From the NCBI RefSeq assembly GCF_020165495.1, contig NZ_JAIUIE010000004.1, positions 186,001 to 250,000 of the forward strand: a stretch of DNA of 64,000 bases, read 5' to 3'. Under the pieces are notes generated by a model that saw only the letters and a program-made list of their open reading frames with translations, was not told the DNA's origin and did not search any database. The stretch comes from Mesorhizobium sp. BR1-1-16. Its GTDB lineage: Bacteria > Pseudomonadota > Alphaproteobacteria > Rhizobiales > Kaistiaceae. How positions within the stretch are numbered: position 1 is the first letter of the stretch; each line of letters starts with the position of its first letter. Positions 32,135 through 40,895 of this stretch are shown here, piece by piece. Position numbers and translations under genes: made by a program.

Positions 32135-33169
32135 CTACTCCTTCTGAATTCCCATGTAGGCTTCGGCTGGCATCGCATGTGCCGGTTGCTTGGCCTTTGC
32201 CGATCGCGCGACGAACGCTTCGAAGTGACGGATCGTGGCGAGAAGGCCGTCGGGCAGCGCGACGCGTGGCTCCCATCCAAGCAAACGGTTCGCCCGCGCG
32301 ATGTCCGGCCGGCGACGCTTGGGATCGTCTACGGGCAATGCCTTGAAGACAAGCGGCGAGCGCGAATTCGTCATGCGGAGCACGAGGTCGGCGAGTTCCT
32401 GCACGGTGAATTCTGAGGGATTGCCGAGATTGACCGGAGCGCCCGGGCTGTCCGCGACGTTCATGAGCCGCATCAGCCCATCGATCAGATCGGAGACATA
32501 GCAGAAGGAGCGCGTCTGCGATCCGTCGCCATAGATCGTCAGCGGATTTCCCGACAAAGCCTGAACCACCAGATTTGAGACGATGCGACCGTCTTTCGGA
32601 TGCATGCGCGGTCCATAGGTATTGAAGATCCGGGCTACGCGCACATCGGCTCGGCCGGCCCGGAGGAAGTCGAAGCACATGGCCTCGGCCGCCCGCTTGC
32701 CCTCGTCATAGCAGGCGCGCGGTCCGGTGCAGTTGACATGTCCCGTATAGCTCTCGGTCTGAGGATGCATCTCCGGGTCGCCATAGACCTCGCTGGTCGA
32801 TGCCTGGAGAAAGCGCGCGCCATGTCGCTCGGCGAGCTCCAGCAGGTTCAGCGTGCCGACGACGCATGTTCGCATGGTATGGACGGGGTCGTTCTGGTAA
32901 TGCGGCGGGGATGCCGCGCAGGCAAGATTGTAGACGCGGTCGATGGCCTCGCCCGGATCGAAGGGCGCGCAGATGTCGCGCTTGATCATTCGAAAACGTG
33001 GATGGTGTATGAGCGCCGCGATATTGTCCTCGCTGCCGGTAAGGAAATTATCGACGCACAGCACACGATGGCCGGAGGCCAGCAGCGCCTCGCAGAGGTG
33101 CGAGCCTAGGAACCCGGCTCCGCCGGCAACGAGAGCCGTATCCTTCACGGTCTGGCGCGATGACGACAT
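32135..33169 (-). CDS. UDP-glucuronate decarboxylase-like SDR enzyme
   Basis: A 344-residue extended SDR. Nucleotide-binding motif GGAGFLGSHLCEALLASGH; catalytic STSEVYGDPEMHPQTESYTG with Ser/Thr, and YDEGKRAAEAMCFD giving the Y-x-x-x-K pair; RIFNTYGPRMHPKDGRIVSN. The combination 'P..E.Y.G.VN..G.R.CYDEGKR' is specific for UDP-glucuronic acid decarboxylase (UXS), which makes UDP-xylose. It is last in a seven-gene glycan operon, separated by 18 bases from the CgeB-like glycosyltransferase. It presumably provides the xylose (or related pentose) donor for one of the glycosyltransferases. Confidence 0.88.
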   Translation of the reverse strand: MSSSRQTVKDTALVAGGAGFLGSHLCEALLASGHRVLCVDNFLTGSEDNIAALIHHPRFRMIKRDICAPFDPGEAIDRVYNLACAASPPHYQNDPVHTMRTCVVGTLNLLELAERHGARFLQASTSEVYGDPEMHPQTESYTGHVNCTGPRACYDEGKRAAEAMCFDFLRAGRADVRVARIFNTYGPRMHPKDGRIVSNLVVQALSGNPLTIYGDGSQTRSFCYVSDLIDGLMRLMNVADSPGAPVNLGNPSEFTVQELADLVLRMTNSRSPLVFKALPVDDPKRRRPDIARANRLLGWEPRVALPDGLLATIRHFEAFVARSAKAKQPAHAMPAEAYMGIQKE

Positions 33170-33187
33170 ACTTGCTCTCCTGATTTC

Positions 33188-34285
33188 CTAAGCTGCGCGG
33201 CCGCGTCCGACGCGGGGAGACAATGCTTCGATTGTGCGGATGAACTGATGGGCGCGCGCCTCGCCGGTATGGCCGGCGGCAACGATCCGGCTGGCGCAAT
33301 CGGCCATGGTGCGGCGGTCGCCCTCGGGCATGCGATCAATCAGCTCGACCACGGCGTCGGTTCCATCGGCAACCTGGATTGCCTTTCCGATCGGGAAGAA
33401 GTCTCCCAGACCGGGCCAGGCGTCACTGATCACCGGTGTGCCGCAGGCTGCGGCCTCGAAAAGCCGGACGCTGGGTGACCAGCCGGCCGTCGCCATATCG
33501 CGGCGCGTGATATTCAGTGTGAATTTCTGCCGGCTGTAGAACGAGGCGTGATCCGCCGGAGCCAGATGACCGATCCGATCGACATTCGAAGGCCAGTCGA
33601 TTTCGTCAGGATATTGCGGGCCTGCGACGACGAAGCGCCGGTCTGGCAGGCTGCGCGCGACATCGAGGAGCATCGCGTCCAGCGCCGGCTGCCTGTCGGG
33701 GCTATAGGTGCCGAGATAACCGAGATCCCAGTCATAGGCTTCACCGGTCGGCCGATAGCGCTCCGCATCAACAGCGCAATAGAGCGGCAGCGCATGCCAC
33801 GCGCCGAAGTCGCTCTCCAGACGCCTCAGCGTCGGTCCACCGCTGAACGAATAATAGGCGTCAAAAAGCGGAATCTGACAGGGATCGAGATAGTCGCAGC
33901 CTCGCCCCTTCAACGCCACCAGCGTGACGGGCGTATCGATATCGTAGAAACAGAAGACGCCGGAAACCAGCGGCGCGACAGCGTCGATCACCGCAATTCC
34001 CTCCGGGACATAGGACCCGATCATGACCAGGTCGGCGCCGCTCAGCAGAGCTCCGTGCCCTGACGTCAGTTCGGCGACCGTTTCGTAGGTGATCAGCGAA
34101 CAGAAGTCCGGATCGGGGAGATCACGGTTCTCGGCATACCAAGGCACGTCGCGCTCGAGGAACGTGACGCGGTGGCCGAGAGCATGCAGCCCTCTTATCA
34201 ACGCGCGATAGGTGGTCGCATGGCCGTTTCCCCAGGACGAGGAGAGCGAAAGGCCGACGATGACGATGCTGAGCGGCGTAGTCAT
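33188..34285 (-). CDS. CgeB-like glycosyltransferase
   Basis: A 365-residue GT-B-type glycosyltransferase of the CgeB/Glyco_trans_1_2 group. It begins SIVIVGLSLSSSWGNGHATT then YRALIRGLHALGHRVTFLER, has DYLDPCQIPLFDAYYSFSGG in the middle and the typical C-terminal sugar-nucleotide part DLGYLGTYSPDRQPALDAML and SPSVRLFEAAACGTPVISDA (the E..ACG.P nucleotide-binding motif). ATG at 34285 overlaps the stop of the next gene by four bases. The three neighbouring enzymes (33188, 34282, 35373) share the plan and were probably formed by duplication. Donor and acceptor are unknown. Confidence 0.83.
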   Translation of the reverse strand: MTTPLSIVIVGLSLSSSWGNGHATTYRALIRGLHALGHRVTFLERDVPWYAENRDLPDPDFCSLITYETVAELTSGHGALLSGADLVMIGSYVPEGIAVIDAVAPLVSGVFCFYDIDTPVTLVALKGRGCDYLDPCQIPLFDAYYSFSGGPTLRRLESDFGAWHALPLYCAVDAERYRPTGEAYDWDLGYLGTYSPDRQPALDAMLLDVARSLPDRRFVVAGPQYPDEIDWPSNVDRIGHLAPADHASFYSRQKFTLNITRRDMATAGWSPSVRLFEAAACGTPVISDAWPGLGDFFPIGKAIQVADGTDAVVELIDRMPEGDRRTMADCASRIVAAGHTGEARAHQFIRTIEALSPRVGRGRAA

Positions 34286-35376
34286 TCCGCTGCCTCCGCC
34301 GTCCTTTGCCGCGCGTAACGGCGCAGGATCGCGTCTGCCTCGGCCGCGCGATGCGCATAGGTGTGCTCGGCTGTCACCCGGCAAAGTGCCGCCTGGCCGA
34401 GCTCGCGAGCGTCCGGCGGCTGCAACTGCGCGATGACTTCGGCGAGATCGAGCCCATCCCGGACAACCAGGATCTCCTCGCCCGGCATGAGAAATTTGTC
34501 GATGCCAGGCCAGACATCGGTGATGACGCAGGCCCCTGCCCCAGCCGCCTCGAAAATTCGGGTCGGCGGCGAAAAGCCGGTCTCAGCCATGCTTGCCCTG
34601 TTGATGTTGAGGACCGCCATCGGGCTGGCGTTGAACGCGTTGTGGTCGGCCGTCCCGACATGCCCGACCCAGCGCACATTGGAGGGCAAATCTCTGTCGC
34701 CCCACCCGGCCCCGCCGAGGATGAAGCGACGCTCGGGAAGGCGCCGCGCCGCCTCGAAGAAGAAGCTGTCGACGCGGCTTTCCCGATCCGGCAGTCGGTT
34801 GCCGAGAAAGCCGAGATCGGCCCCGAAGCGGGCCTCTGCTGTGACGGGATGATGCGTCAGGGGATCGAGTGCATTGTAGATCGGGAAGCATGCCGCCGCG
34901 CCGAACGCGCGATAGGCTTCGATAACCGCATCGCCTCCGCCATAGGTCAGCACGAGATCGACGCGTTTCAGCAAGCGATGCAGCGGGTGATATGGCTCGG
35001 TACGAAGCTGTGCGAGCGTCGCCGGCGCATCGACATCCCAGAACACGGTCAGCGCGTCGGGGCGGGCATGGCGCAGTACTTCAAGCAGAAGCGCTTCATC
35101 CTCATAGCCGACGCCGCTTGCCTTCACGACAATGTCGGCCTCGACGGCGCGGCGAGCAACATCGAGCAGAGACTGGGGCGTTGCTTCGTAAACCTCGACA
35201 CGGCACCAGTCAGGAGGCTCGAGGTCGCGATGGCGGCTCCGATCGTAGACATCCGGCTCGAAAAACGTGATGTCGTAGCCGAGCGCAGCCAGAGCGCGCA
35301 GGAGACCCCGGTAATAGGTAGCCGCGCCATTCCAGTAGCTTGAGAGCAGGCTGGATCCGTAGAAGGCGATCTTCAT
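34282..35376 (-). CDS. CgeB-like glycosyltransferase
   Basis: A 364-residue protein with the same plan as its neighbours: MKIAFYGSSLLSSYWNGAAT and YYRGLLRALAALGYDITFFE at the N-terminus, VLTYGGGDAVIEAYRAFGAA in the middle, DLGFLGNRLPDRESRVDSFF and TRIFEAAGAGACVITDVWPG at the C-terminal nucleotide-binding site. It overlaps both neighbours by four bases (ATGA at 35373-35376 and at 34282-34285), so translation is coupled. It very probably adds a sugar to the growing glycan made by the operon; sequence alone gives no donor preference. Confidence 0.83.
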   Translation of the reverse strand: MKIAFYGSSLLSSYWNGAATYYRGLLRALAALGYDITFFEPDVYDRSRHRDLEPPDWCRVEVYEATPQSLLDVARRAVEADIVVKASGVGYEDEALLLEVLRHARPDALTVFWDVDAPATLAQLRTEPYHPLHRLLKRVDLVLTYGGGDAVIEAYRAFGAAACFPIYNALDPLTHHPVTAEARFGADLGFLGNRLPDRESRVDSFFFEAARRLPERRFILGGAGWGDRDLPSNVRWVGHVGTADHNAFNASPMAVLNINRASMAETGFSPPTRIFEAAGAGACVITDVWPGIDKFLMPGEEILVVRDGLDLAEVIAQLQPPDARELGQAALCRVTAEHTYAHRAAEADAILRRYARQRTAEAAE

Positions 35377-36488
35377 TGTGCAGCCTCCAATGGCGTTGCT
35401 ACGGGTTCGGAGTGGCCGAGGATCGCGAACAATTGGTCAACGCGATGCGCGCAGGTATGACGTGCCATGATCGTTTCGAGGCCGTTCGTCGCCACTGCTC
35501 GGGCGAGGTCCGGATCGGCCAGCAGGCTGCGCAGATGCTTCGCCATCTCGGCTCCGGTCTGAGCGAACAACAAGTCCGTGTTCGGACGGAACAGACCCTC
35601 GGCATCAGACCAAGGCGCCGATACCAGCGGGATGCCGCAGGCCAGCGCCTCGAAGACACGGATGGTCGGTATGCCTGGCAAGCTCTCGACATAGGGGCGC
35701 CGCGGCACATGGACGGTCACCTTGTGTGCCGCAAAGACCTCGGGCACGCGGGCATTCGCCAGCCAGCCGCGATACGCGATGCCGGCACCGGCAAGGAGCT
35801 GCAGCGCTGCATCAGGATAACGGACGCCATGAACCGTGGCAGAGATGCCCAACTGCCGGACGGGCTCGATGAGGTAGCTCGCCAGCTCGGCGCTGCGCTC
35901 GCCGTCGCCCCAGTTGCCGATCCAGACGAGGTCGCCCTCGATCGGCGTGTCGGGCAGCGGATGAAAGTGCCGCGTGTCAGCAGCCTCGTGCCAGGTGTGT
36001 ACATCCCGGCCCCAGCCGGCGGCGAGGTAGCGCTCGCGCAGCGCCTCACCGAATGCCAGCACGCCGTCATAGTCCTCAAGCGGCATGGCCGCGATCGCAT
36101 CGCGGTCTGAAACAGCCCGGTGATGTGTATCGTGAAACAGCAGCGCGAACCTGCCGCCGGCCCTACGGGCTCGTCCAATCCGAGCAACGAGACCTGGATC
36201 GGTCCATTCATGCACCACGACCACGTCCGCATAGGAGAGCATGGCCTCATGGTCGAAGGTTTCGTCATAAGTAACGGCGTCGAGATCGGGAAAGTCGCTG
36301 CCGAACTTCTGCAGGGCTCCTTCGCCCTGGTCCTTGACCAGATTGGCCTCGCTCCAGCCGCCGGCCGGCTGCAGCGCGACCGCCCTGTGACCGCGAGCGA
36401 TCAATTCCTGCATGATCCCGCGCTGGAAATGCGCATTGCCATGGTTCCAGTCGGATACGAGGGAATGGGTGTAAAAAGCAAAACGCAT
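35373..36488 (-). CDS. CgeB-like glycosyltransferase
   Basis: A 371-residue GT-B-type protein that starts MRFAFYTHSLVSDWNHGNAH and then FQRGIMQELIARGHRAVALQ. VVVVHEWTDPGLVARIGRAR, WIGNWGDGERSAELASYLIE and TIRVFEALACGIPLVSAPWS (nucleotide-sugar site with EALACG) fit the same family as the two downstream genes. I prefer ATG 36488 (TGAGG seven bases before) to 36500, which would overlap the preceding stop. The long N-terminal variant differs by four residues only. Function as a glycosyltransferase is secure; acceptor is unknown. Confidence 0.82.
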   Translation of the reverse strand: MRFAFYTHSLVSDWNHGNAHFQRGIMQELIARGHRAVALQPAGGWSEANLVKDQGEGALQKFGSDFPDLDAVTYDETFDHEAMLSYADVVVVHEWTDPGLVARIGRARRAGGRFALLFHDTHHRAVSDRDAIAAMPLEDYDGVLAFGEALRERYLAAGWGRDVHTWHEAADTRHFHPLPDTPIEGDLVWIGNWGDGERSAELASYLIEPVRQLGISATVHGVRYPDAALQLLAGAGIAYRGWLANARVPEVFAAHKVTVHVPRRPYVESLPGIPTIRVFEALACGIPLVSAPWSDAEGLFRPNTDLLFAQTGAEMAKHLRSLLADPDLARAVATNGLETIMARHTCAHRVDQLFAILGHSEPVATPLEAAQ

Positions 36489-36496
36489 GAATATCC

Positions 36497-37585
36497 TCAT
36501 TCCGCGAAAATGGAGACGGCCTGCTCGTAGACGGCGCGCATCGCCCTGCCCTGTCGACGGAGCGTGAAGCGGCTTGCGCGCTCATGAGCCGCTTCACCGA
36601 GTGCGAGCCGCTCTTCGGTATCGGATGCCAGCCAGTCGATGGTCCGGGCCAGCGCCGTTGCATCGAGCGGCGGAAAGAAGACAGCAGCGCCATCCCAAAG
36701 CTCGCGATAGGTCGGAATATCGGCCAGGACGAGCGGTGCCCCTGTCAGGGCTGCTTCGAGCGCGGCGAGGCCGAACGGCTCATAGATCGACGGCGAGACG
36801 AAGACGCCACACTGAGCCATCAGCCCGCGCAGTTCGTCGCCGGCGACCGTGCCGAGCCCATTAGCGGCGTCGAAATCGATCGATGCGCCGTTTGGCCCCT
36901 CTGTGGCCCCCGCGGCAAAGATCCGCCACTGGCAGCGCTGTGCCGCCGCTTCCAGGACCGCACCGTTCTTGCCTTCGTCCCACCATCGTCCGGCGGCGAG
37001 AGCAAATGGCTGGCGGTGGTCTCCTGCCGGCAACCTGCCTGCCGCGTTGTAAACGACCTCGATTTTTGGAAGCGCGTCGTAACAGGCCACGAGCATCGCA
37101 GCATGGCTTGCACTTGGAGCGACAACGACGTCGGCCCGCGCGAATCCCCGCGCGGCGCGCGTCACCTGCCAGTTCCATCCGCTCGGAACGCTCTCCCCCC
37201 GGACAGTCCGAAACCAGCCCGCCAGGCAGGAATGCGAGACGACCACAACAGGTTTGCGTGTCCTGAGGCCAACGGCCTGTGTCGGCGAGTTGAGGTGGAG
37301 CAAATCAATGTCATGGTCGAGGACGACCCTGTCGAGCGCCACTGCGACCGGCTCAACCTCAGCCTCTTCCGACGCCATCCATTCAAGTGGCGCGCCGAGC
37401 CATACAAGTTCGCCGATCGCCTCTGCCTCGCCCTGCTGCGCGGGGCTCGGCCGCGGCCCGAGGCCCGCGAAGTGAACGCGATCGCCATGGTTCGCGATTT
37501 TACGGCCCAGTCTCATGGCGTATTGCCAGACCCCGCCAACCGCATCGACTGTCAGCAGCATGTGCCGTCGTGCCGATCGGCTCAT
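36497..37585 (-). CDS. Family-4-type glycosyltransferase
   Basis: A 362-residue GT-B glycosyltransferase of the GT4 group, retaining. It has LLTVDAVGGVWQYAMRLGRK (the GG..Q.. opening of GT4), VVVVSHSCLAGWFRTVRGES, VVAPSASHAAMLVACYDALP, and the C-terminal FVSPSIYEPFGLAALEAALT (the E..G.....E motif, here EPFGLAALEA) with GAPLVLADIPTYRELW. It overlaps the epimerase gene by four bases and is eight bases from the next glycosyltransferase. The enzymes resemble trehalose/sucrose-phosphate-type or mannosyl transferases only at the fold level. Confidence 0.86.
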   Translation of the reverse strand: MSRSARRHMLLTVDAVGGVWQYAMRLGRKIANHGDRVHFAGLGPRPSPAQQGEAEAIGELVWLGAPLEWMASEEAEVEPVAVALDRVVLDHDIDLLHLNSPTQAVGLRTRKPVVVVSHSCLAGWFRTVRGESVPSGWNWQVTRAARGFARADVVVAPSASHAAMLVACYDALPKIEVVYNAAGRLPAGDHRQPFALAAGRWWDEGKNGAVLEAAAQRCQWRIFAAGATEGPNGASIDFDAANGLGTVAGDELRGLMAQCGVFVSPSIYEPFGLAALEAALTGAPLVLADIPTYRELWDGAAVFFPPLDATALARTIDWLASDTEERLALGEAAHERASRFTLRRQGRAMRAVYEQAVSIFAE

Positions 37586-38652
37586 GCGCGCAGCCTTTCA
37601 GTTCCGGCCGGCAGAGGCAGCTTCCTGTGGCGGGAGAGCCAGTCCGCGAGATCGCGCGCACCATCTCTCCAGTCGACCTCCGGCGTCCAGCCCACGGCTT
37701 CGTTCAAGCGGCGGCTGTCGGCAACGAAATAGACCTGATCGCCTGCCCGCCGCGGAGCATGGCGGACGGACGGCCGGCTTCCGGTGATCGTTCCAATCAG
37801 TTCGAGAAATTCCATGAGGCTGATGGAATTGGACGGGCCTCCGCCGAGATTGAAGGCGCGGCCAGCGCAGCGATCGATGCCGTCGAACACAGCGAGATAG
37901 GCCGCGACCGCATCCTTGACATGCAGCACGTCGCGAACCTGACAGCCATCGCCGAATATCGTGACCGGCTGGCGATTGATGGCGCGCTTCAGAAGATGCG
38001 CCACCCAGCCCTGGTCCTCGGTGCCAAACTGGCGTGGGCCGTAGATGCAGCTCATGCGGAGCACAGCCGTCCGCATGCCGAATGACGCGCCATAGTCGAG
38101 CACATACTGGTCGGCGGCACCCTTTGAACAGCCATAGGGCGTGCGGAATTCGAGATTGAGGCTCTCGTCCAGGCCGCGTGTGGCGAGCGCTGGATCGCGG
38201 GGCCGATACCGTCCCTCGGACAGCATCATCGGAATGTCGTCAAGCGCCCCATAAACCTTGTTGGTGCTGGCAAAGATCAGGGGAGCCCGCGTCTCCGCGC
38301 GCCGCACGGCTTCGAGCACGTTCAACGTTCCGCGCGCGTTGGCCTCGAAGTCGGAGAGCGGATCGTCGAGACTTGTCGTCACCGCGGTCTGGGCGGCGAA
38401 GTGGAATACCGCTGCGGCGTCCCGGAGCAGGCGCTGCATCGCTCCGCCGTCACGAATGTCGGCGCGAACGAACCGCACCGCACCTCGATGCCGATCGAGC
38501 AGCCAGTCGAGATTGGTCTCGACGCCCGGCCGGCTCAGATTGTCGATCAGGACCACCCGCCTGCCTCTGGCCAGCAGCGCATCGGCCAGGTTGCAGCCAA
38601 TGAAGCCGCAGCCTCCGACTACAGCGATCTCGGCGTCGTCGCTGGGCCTCAT
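37582..38652 (-). CDS. NAD-dependent sugar epimerase, CDP-paratose 2-epimerase-like
   Basis: A 356-residue extended SDR. Motifs are GGCGFIGCNLADALLARGRR (NAD binding), FHFAAQTAVTTSLDDP, FASTNKVYGALDDIPMMLSE and the catalytic TPYGCSKGAADQYVLDYGAS (Y-x-x-x-K), followed by MSCIYGPRQFGTEDQGWVAH. The TNKVYG, YGCSKGAADQY and CIYGPRQFG blocks are those of the CDP-tyvelose/CDP-paratose 2-epimerase (RfbE) subgroup. None of the other CDP-sugar genes (rfbF, G, H) is here, so the true substrate may be another NDP-sugar. ATG at 38652 overlaps the stop of the first gene by four bases. Confidence 0.84.
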   Translation of the reverse strand: MRPSDDAEIAVVGGCGFIGCNLADALLARGRRVVLIDNLSRPGVETNLDWLLDRHRGAVRFVRADIRDGGAMQRLLRDAAAVFHFAAQTAVTTSLDDPLSDFEANARGTLNVLEAVRRAETRAPLIFASTNKVYGALDDIPMMLSEGRYRPRDPALATRGLDESLNLEFRTPYGCSKGAADQYVLDYGASFGMRTAVLRMSCIYGPRQFGTEDQGWVAHLLKRAINRQPVTIFGDGCQVRDVLHVKDAVAAYLAVFDGIDRCAGRAFNLGGGPSNSISLMEFLELIGTITGSRPSVRHAPRRAGDQVYFVADSRRLNEAVGWTPEVDWRDGARDLADWLSRHRKLPLPAGTERLRA

Positions 38653-39758
38653 GACACCAGCCCCATCGCTTCGAGCTGGCTGCGCATCTGCGCGCTGCGA
38701 TCGAGCGCGACCGTGTCGCGGACCCAGTCGGCAATCTCCGCCAGCGAGTCTTCGAGACGATGTGCCGGCTCGAACCCTAGCAGGGCGCGCGCCTTGCTGA
38801 TGTCCGCATAGCAATTGCGGATGTCGCCGGAGCGGGTCTTACCGAGGATATCCGGCTTGAGATCCGGCACGCCCATTGCCTCGGCAAGCATGGTGGCGAC
38901 GTCGCGGATCGCATAGGACCGGCCGCTGCCGATATTCAGCACGACGTCATCAAGTCCCGGCCGCTCAAGCGCCAGGCGGAACGCCGTCGCGACATCGCGG
39001 ACATGGATAAAGTCGCGCCGCTGGGCGCCGTCCTCGAAGACGAGCGGCCGTTCCCGATTGGCAAGGCGAGCAGCGAAATTCGCGAGCACGCCGGTATAGG
39101 GATTAGAGAGCGCCTGACCCGCGCCGAAGACATTGAACAGGCGCAGCGCCACCGTCTCGACGCCATAGGCCCGACCGAAGATGAGCACGGACCGCTCCTG
39201 GACATATTTCGTCAGCGCGTAGATGGATGCGAGATCGACCGGCTTCTCCTCGTCGGTCGCGGCCGGGGACAACTGCCCGCCATTCGCGTCGACGGGGTCC
39301 CAGAGGCCTGCCGCCACGCGCGAGCGGCTGCGCCGTGCATGGTCGAAACGTTCGTCATCTGCGGTCCTGTAAAGGCCCTCGCCATAGACGCTCATCGACG
39401 ATGCCACGACGATCCGCTGCACGGGATGGTTGATCAGCGCCTCAAGCAGAACCGCGGTGCCGAGATCGTTCGCACCGACATATCGCGCGATTTCATACAT
39501 CGATTGGCCGACGCCGACCTCGGCCGCGAGATGGATGACGCAGTCGACACCCTGTAGGGCCCGTGAGACCGCCTCGGGATCGCGGACGTCGCCTTTGACC
39601 AACTCGACATCCTGCGGCAGCTGCGGATGGCCGCTGCCGTGCACCTGATCGATCAGGGCATCGAGCACACGGACCCGCCAACCGCGTTCGAGCAGTTCGT
39701 CGATGATATGTCGGCCGATGAAGCCGCCGCCTCCGGTGATCAGAACCAGATCCGCCAT
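38649..39758 (-). CDS. NAD-dependent nucleotide-sugar epimerase/dehydratase
   Basis: A 369-residue extended SDR, first gene of the glycan operon. LVLITGGGGFIGRHIIDELL binds NAD; VIHLAAEVGVGQSMYEIARY, VVASSMSVYGEGLYRTADDE and SIYALTKYVQERSVLIFGRA (Y-x-x-x-K) are catalytic; then ALRLFNVFGAGQALSNPYTG and RRDFIHVRDVATAFRLALER. The insert DPVDANGGQLSPAATDEEKP between the Ser and Tyr motifs is a family feature of dTDP-L-rhamnose/UDP-glucose-epimerase-like proteins from glycan clusters. The ATG at 39758 is 37 bases from an EcfG-type -10 element. The product sugar is not predictable; it presumably feeds one of the four transferases. Confidence 0.85.
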   Translation of the reverse strand: MADLVLITGGGGFIGRHIIDELLERGWRVRVLDALIDQVHGSGHPQLPQDVELVKGDVRDPEAVSRALQGVDCVIHLAAEVGVGQSMYEIARYVGANDLGTAVLLEALINHPVQRIVVASSMSVYGEGLYRTADDERFDHARRSRSRVAAGLWDPVDANGGQLSPAATDEEKPVDLASIYALTKYVQERSVLIFGRAYGVETVALRLFNVFGAGQALSNPYTGVLANFAARLANRERPLVFEDGAQRRDFIHVRDVATAFRLALERPGLDDVVLNIGSGRSYAIRDVATMLAEAMGVPDLKPDILGKTRSGDIRNCYADISKARALLGFEPAHRLEDSLAEIADWVRDTVALDRSAQMRSQLEAMGLVS

Positions 39759-39795
39759 CGCATTCCTCGATTCACTGGGCTTGCAACGGCCCCCG

Positions 39796-39820
39796 AACCT
39801 CGGAACGCAAGCTTTGTTCC
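39796..39820 (-). promoter_or_regulatory. EcfG-type stress promoter of the glycan operon
   Basis: On the minus strand GGAAC (39820-39816), 17 bases beginning AAAGCTTGC, GTT (39798-39796) followed by CGG, 37 bases before the ATG at 39758. The spacer start is close to those at 23675 and 29650. The reverse strand reads CGAAC-N17-GTT. Confidence 0.8.
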
Positions 39821-39890
39821 TGCTCCCCCTCGATTGCACGGTCGAGGGCTGTTGATGATGCCGCCGCGCGGGCTGCCGCGTCGTCCGCCG

Positions 39891-39915
39891 GGAACATATG
39901 CAGGACGAGCTTGTT
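39891..39915 (+). promoter_or_regulatory. EcfG-type stress promoter
   Basis: GGAAC (39891-39895), 17 bases, GTT (39913-39915), 39 bases before the ATG of the DUF4142 gene at 39955. It is divergent to the glycan-operon promoter 70 bases away. Confidence 0.78.
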
Positions 39916-39954
39916 CTTCGGACTGGCCGATCCAAAAAGACGAGAGACCCCGTC

Positions 39955-40461
39955 ATGCGCCACATTCTATTGGCAGTCGTTGCCTATCTGATGTTCCTGC
40001 CGGCCGGCGTCGCGAGCGCACAGGCTCCAGCACCTGGAGACGCGGAAGCTTTCGTCAATGAAGCCACCCAGGACGGCTTGCTGGAGTTGGCCATTGCGCG
40101 CCTCGCCGTGGCGAAGACGGAGGACAGCGATATCCTCCGATATGGCAATTATGTCGTTCAGGTCTTCAATGACGCCAATCAGGCCATCGCCTCGGCGGCC
40201 GGCGACATTGAGCCGCCTCGGTCACTCGACCAGTCTCGGCAGTCCCTGCACGACATGCTGCAGGGAACGCCTCAGGCGACGTTCAAGGAGACCTATCTCC
40301 GGCTTCAGCGCCAGACGCTCGACACCACGCTGATGACCTATACCGCCTATGCGCAGAACGGCCCGTCGGGCGCCCTGCGCGACGCGGCGCGCTCCTTCGT
40401 TGACGACATCAAGCGACTGAGCGACGCGCTCCAAAAGGTACCGACAGCACAACAGCGTTGA
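39955..40461 (+). CDS. DUF4142-like periplasmic protein
   Basis: A 168-residue exported helical protein. The signal peptide is HILLAVVAYLMFLPAGVASA, cleaved after AQA or so. The rest follows the ferritin-like DUF4142 plan: DGLLELAIARLAVAKTEDSD, a second helix FNDANQAIASAAGDIE in which the usual DHxxA His is replaced, TYLRLQRQTLDTTLMTYTAY and ARSFVDDIKRLSDALQ. So it is a diverged member, with the metal-binding His residues seen in the copies at 13056 and 47991 missing. The stress promoter upstream is exact. The two small membrane-protein genes after it are close enough (32 and 30 bases) to share its transcript. Confidence 0.72.
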   Translation: MRHILLAVVAYLMFLPAGVASAQAPAPGDAEAFVNEATQDGLLELAIARLAVAKTEDSDILRYGNYVVQVFNDANQAIASAAGDIEPPRSLDQSRQSLHDMLQGTPQATFKETYLRLQRQTLDTTLMTYTAYAQNGPSGALRDAARSFVDDIKRLSDALQKVPTAQQR

Positions 40462-40493
40462 GGCGAACTCACGCGCATTTGGAGGAATTCTCC

Positions 40494-40616
40494 ATGACCA
40501 AGACAATGTCCCGCCAAGAAGAGCAGCGCGGCGCGCGGCGGATCATCATGCCCGCCATGATCATCGCGGCGGTGATCTTCGTCGCCGTGATCATCTGGTC
40601 GTTCTTCATGCCCTGA
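40494..40616 (+). CDS. Single-span 40-residue membrane protein
   Basis: A 40-residue protein, MTKTMSRQEEQRGARR and then a hydrophobic span IIMPAMIIAAVIFVAVIIWS, ending FFMP. The ATG at 40494 has a strong GGAGGAATTCTCC before it. The charged N-terminus and short tail fit a small inner-membrane protein of the type induced by envelope stress. I know no family. It is read between the DUF4142-like gene and another small membrane protein, all on one strand. Confidence 0.7.
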   Translation: MTKTMSRQEEQRGARRIIMPAMIIAAVIFVAVIIWSFFMP

Positions 40617-40646
40617 AAAGGCAAAGCGATTGCACGGAGGCCAGTT

Positions 40647-40880
40647 ATGCTCGAACTCGACCATGTCGCCGCGGGACTCTGGTTCCTTGCCGTTGCTGGC
40701 GGACCGGTCGCGCTTGGCGCAGCATTCCTCTATGGAATACTCCGTCGCCGGCGGCTCCGGAGACGACAGGAGTCCAGCCGTGTCAACCCGCCTCAGTCGG
40801 TATCCGACGGTCATCGGGTTCGCATGGATGAAGCGTTGCCGGCTGTTCGGCCCCCAGGCGTGACGGAGGAACAGCGCTGA
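40647..40880 (+). CDS. Small membrane protein
   Basis: A 77-residue protein with an N-terminal hydrophobic span (GLWFLAVAGGPVALGAAFLY) followed by an Arg-rich cytosolic stretch RRRRLRRRQESSR and a Pro-rich tail. ATG at 40647 follows ACGGAGGCCAGTT. It is typical of the one-span 'hypothetical protein' genes in rhizobial stress regions. It lies 30 bases after the 40-residue membrane protein gene and is convergent with the gene at 40896-41129. Confidence 0.65.
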   Translation: MLELDHVAAGLWFLAVAGGPVALGAAFLYGILRRRRLRRRQESSRVNPPQSVSDGHRVRMDEALPAVRPPGVTEEQR

Positions 40881-40895
40881 GCACGAGGGCCCCAA

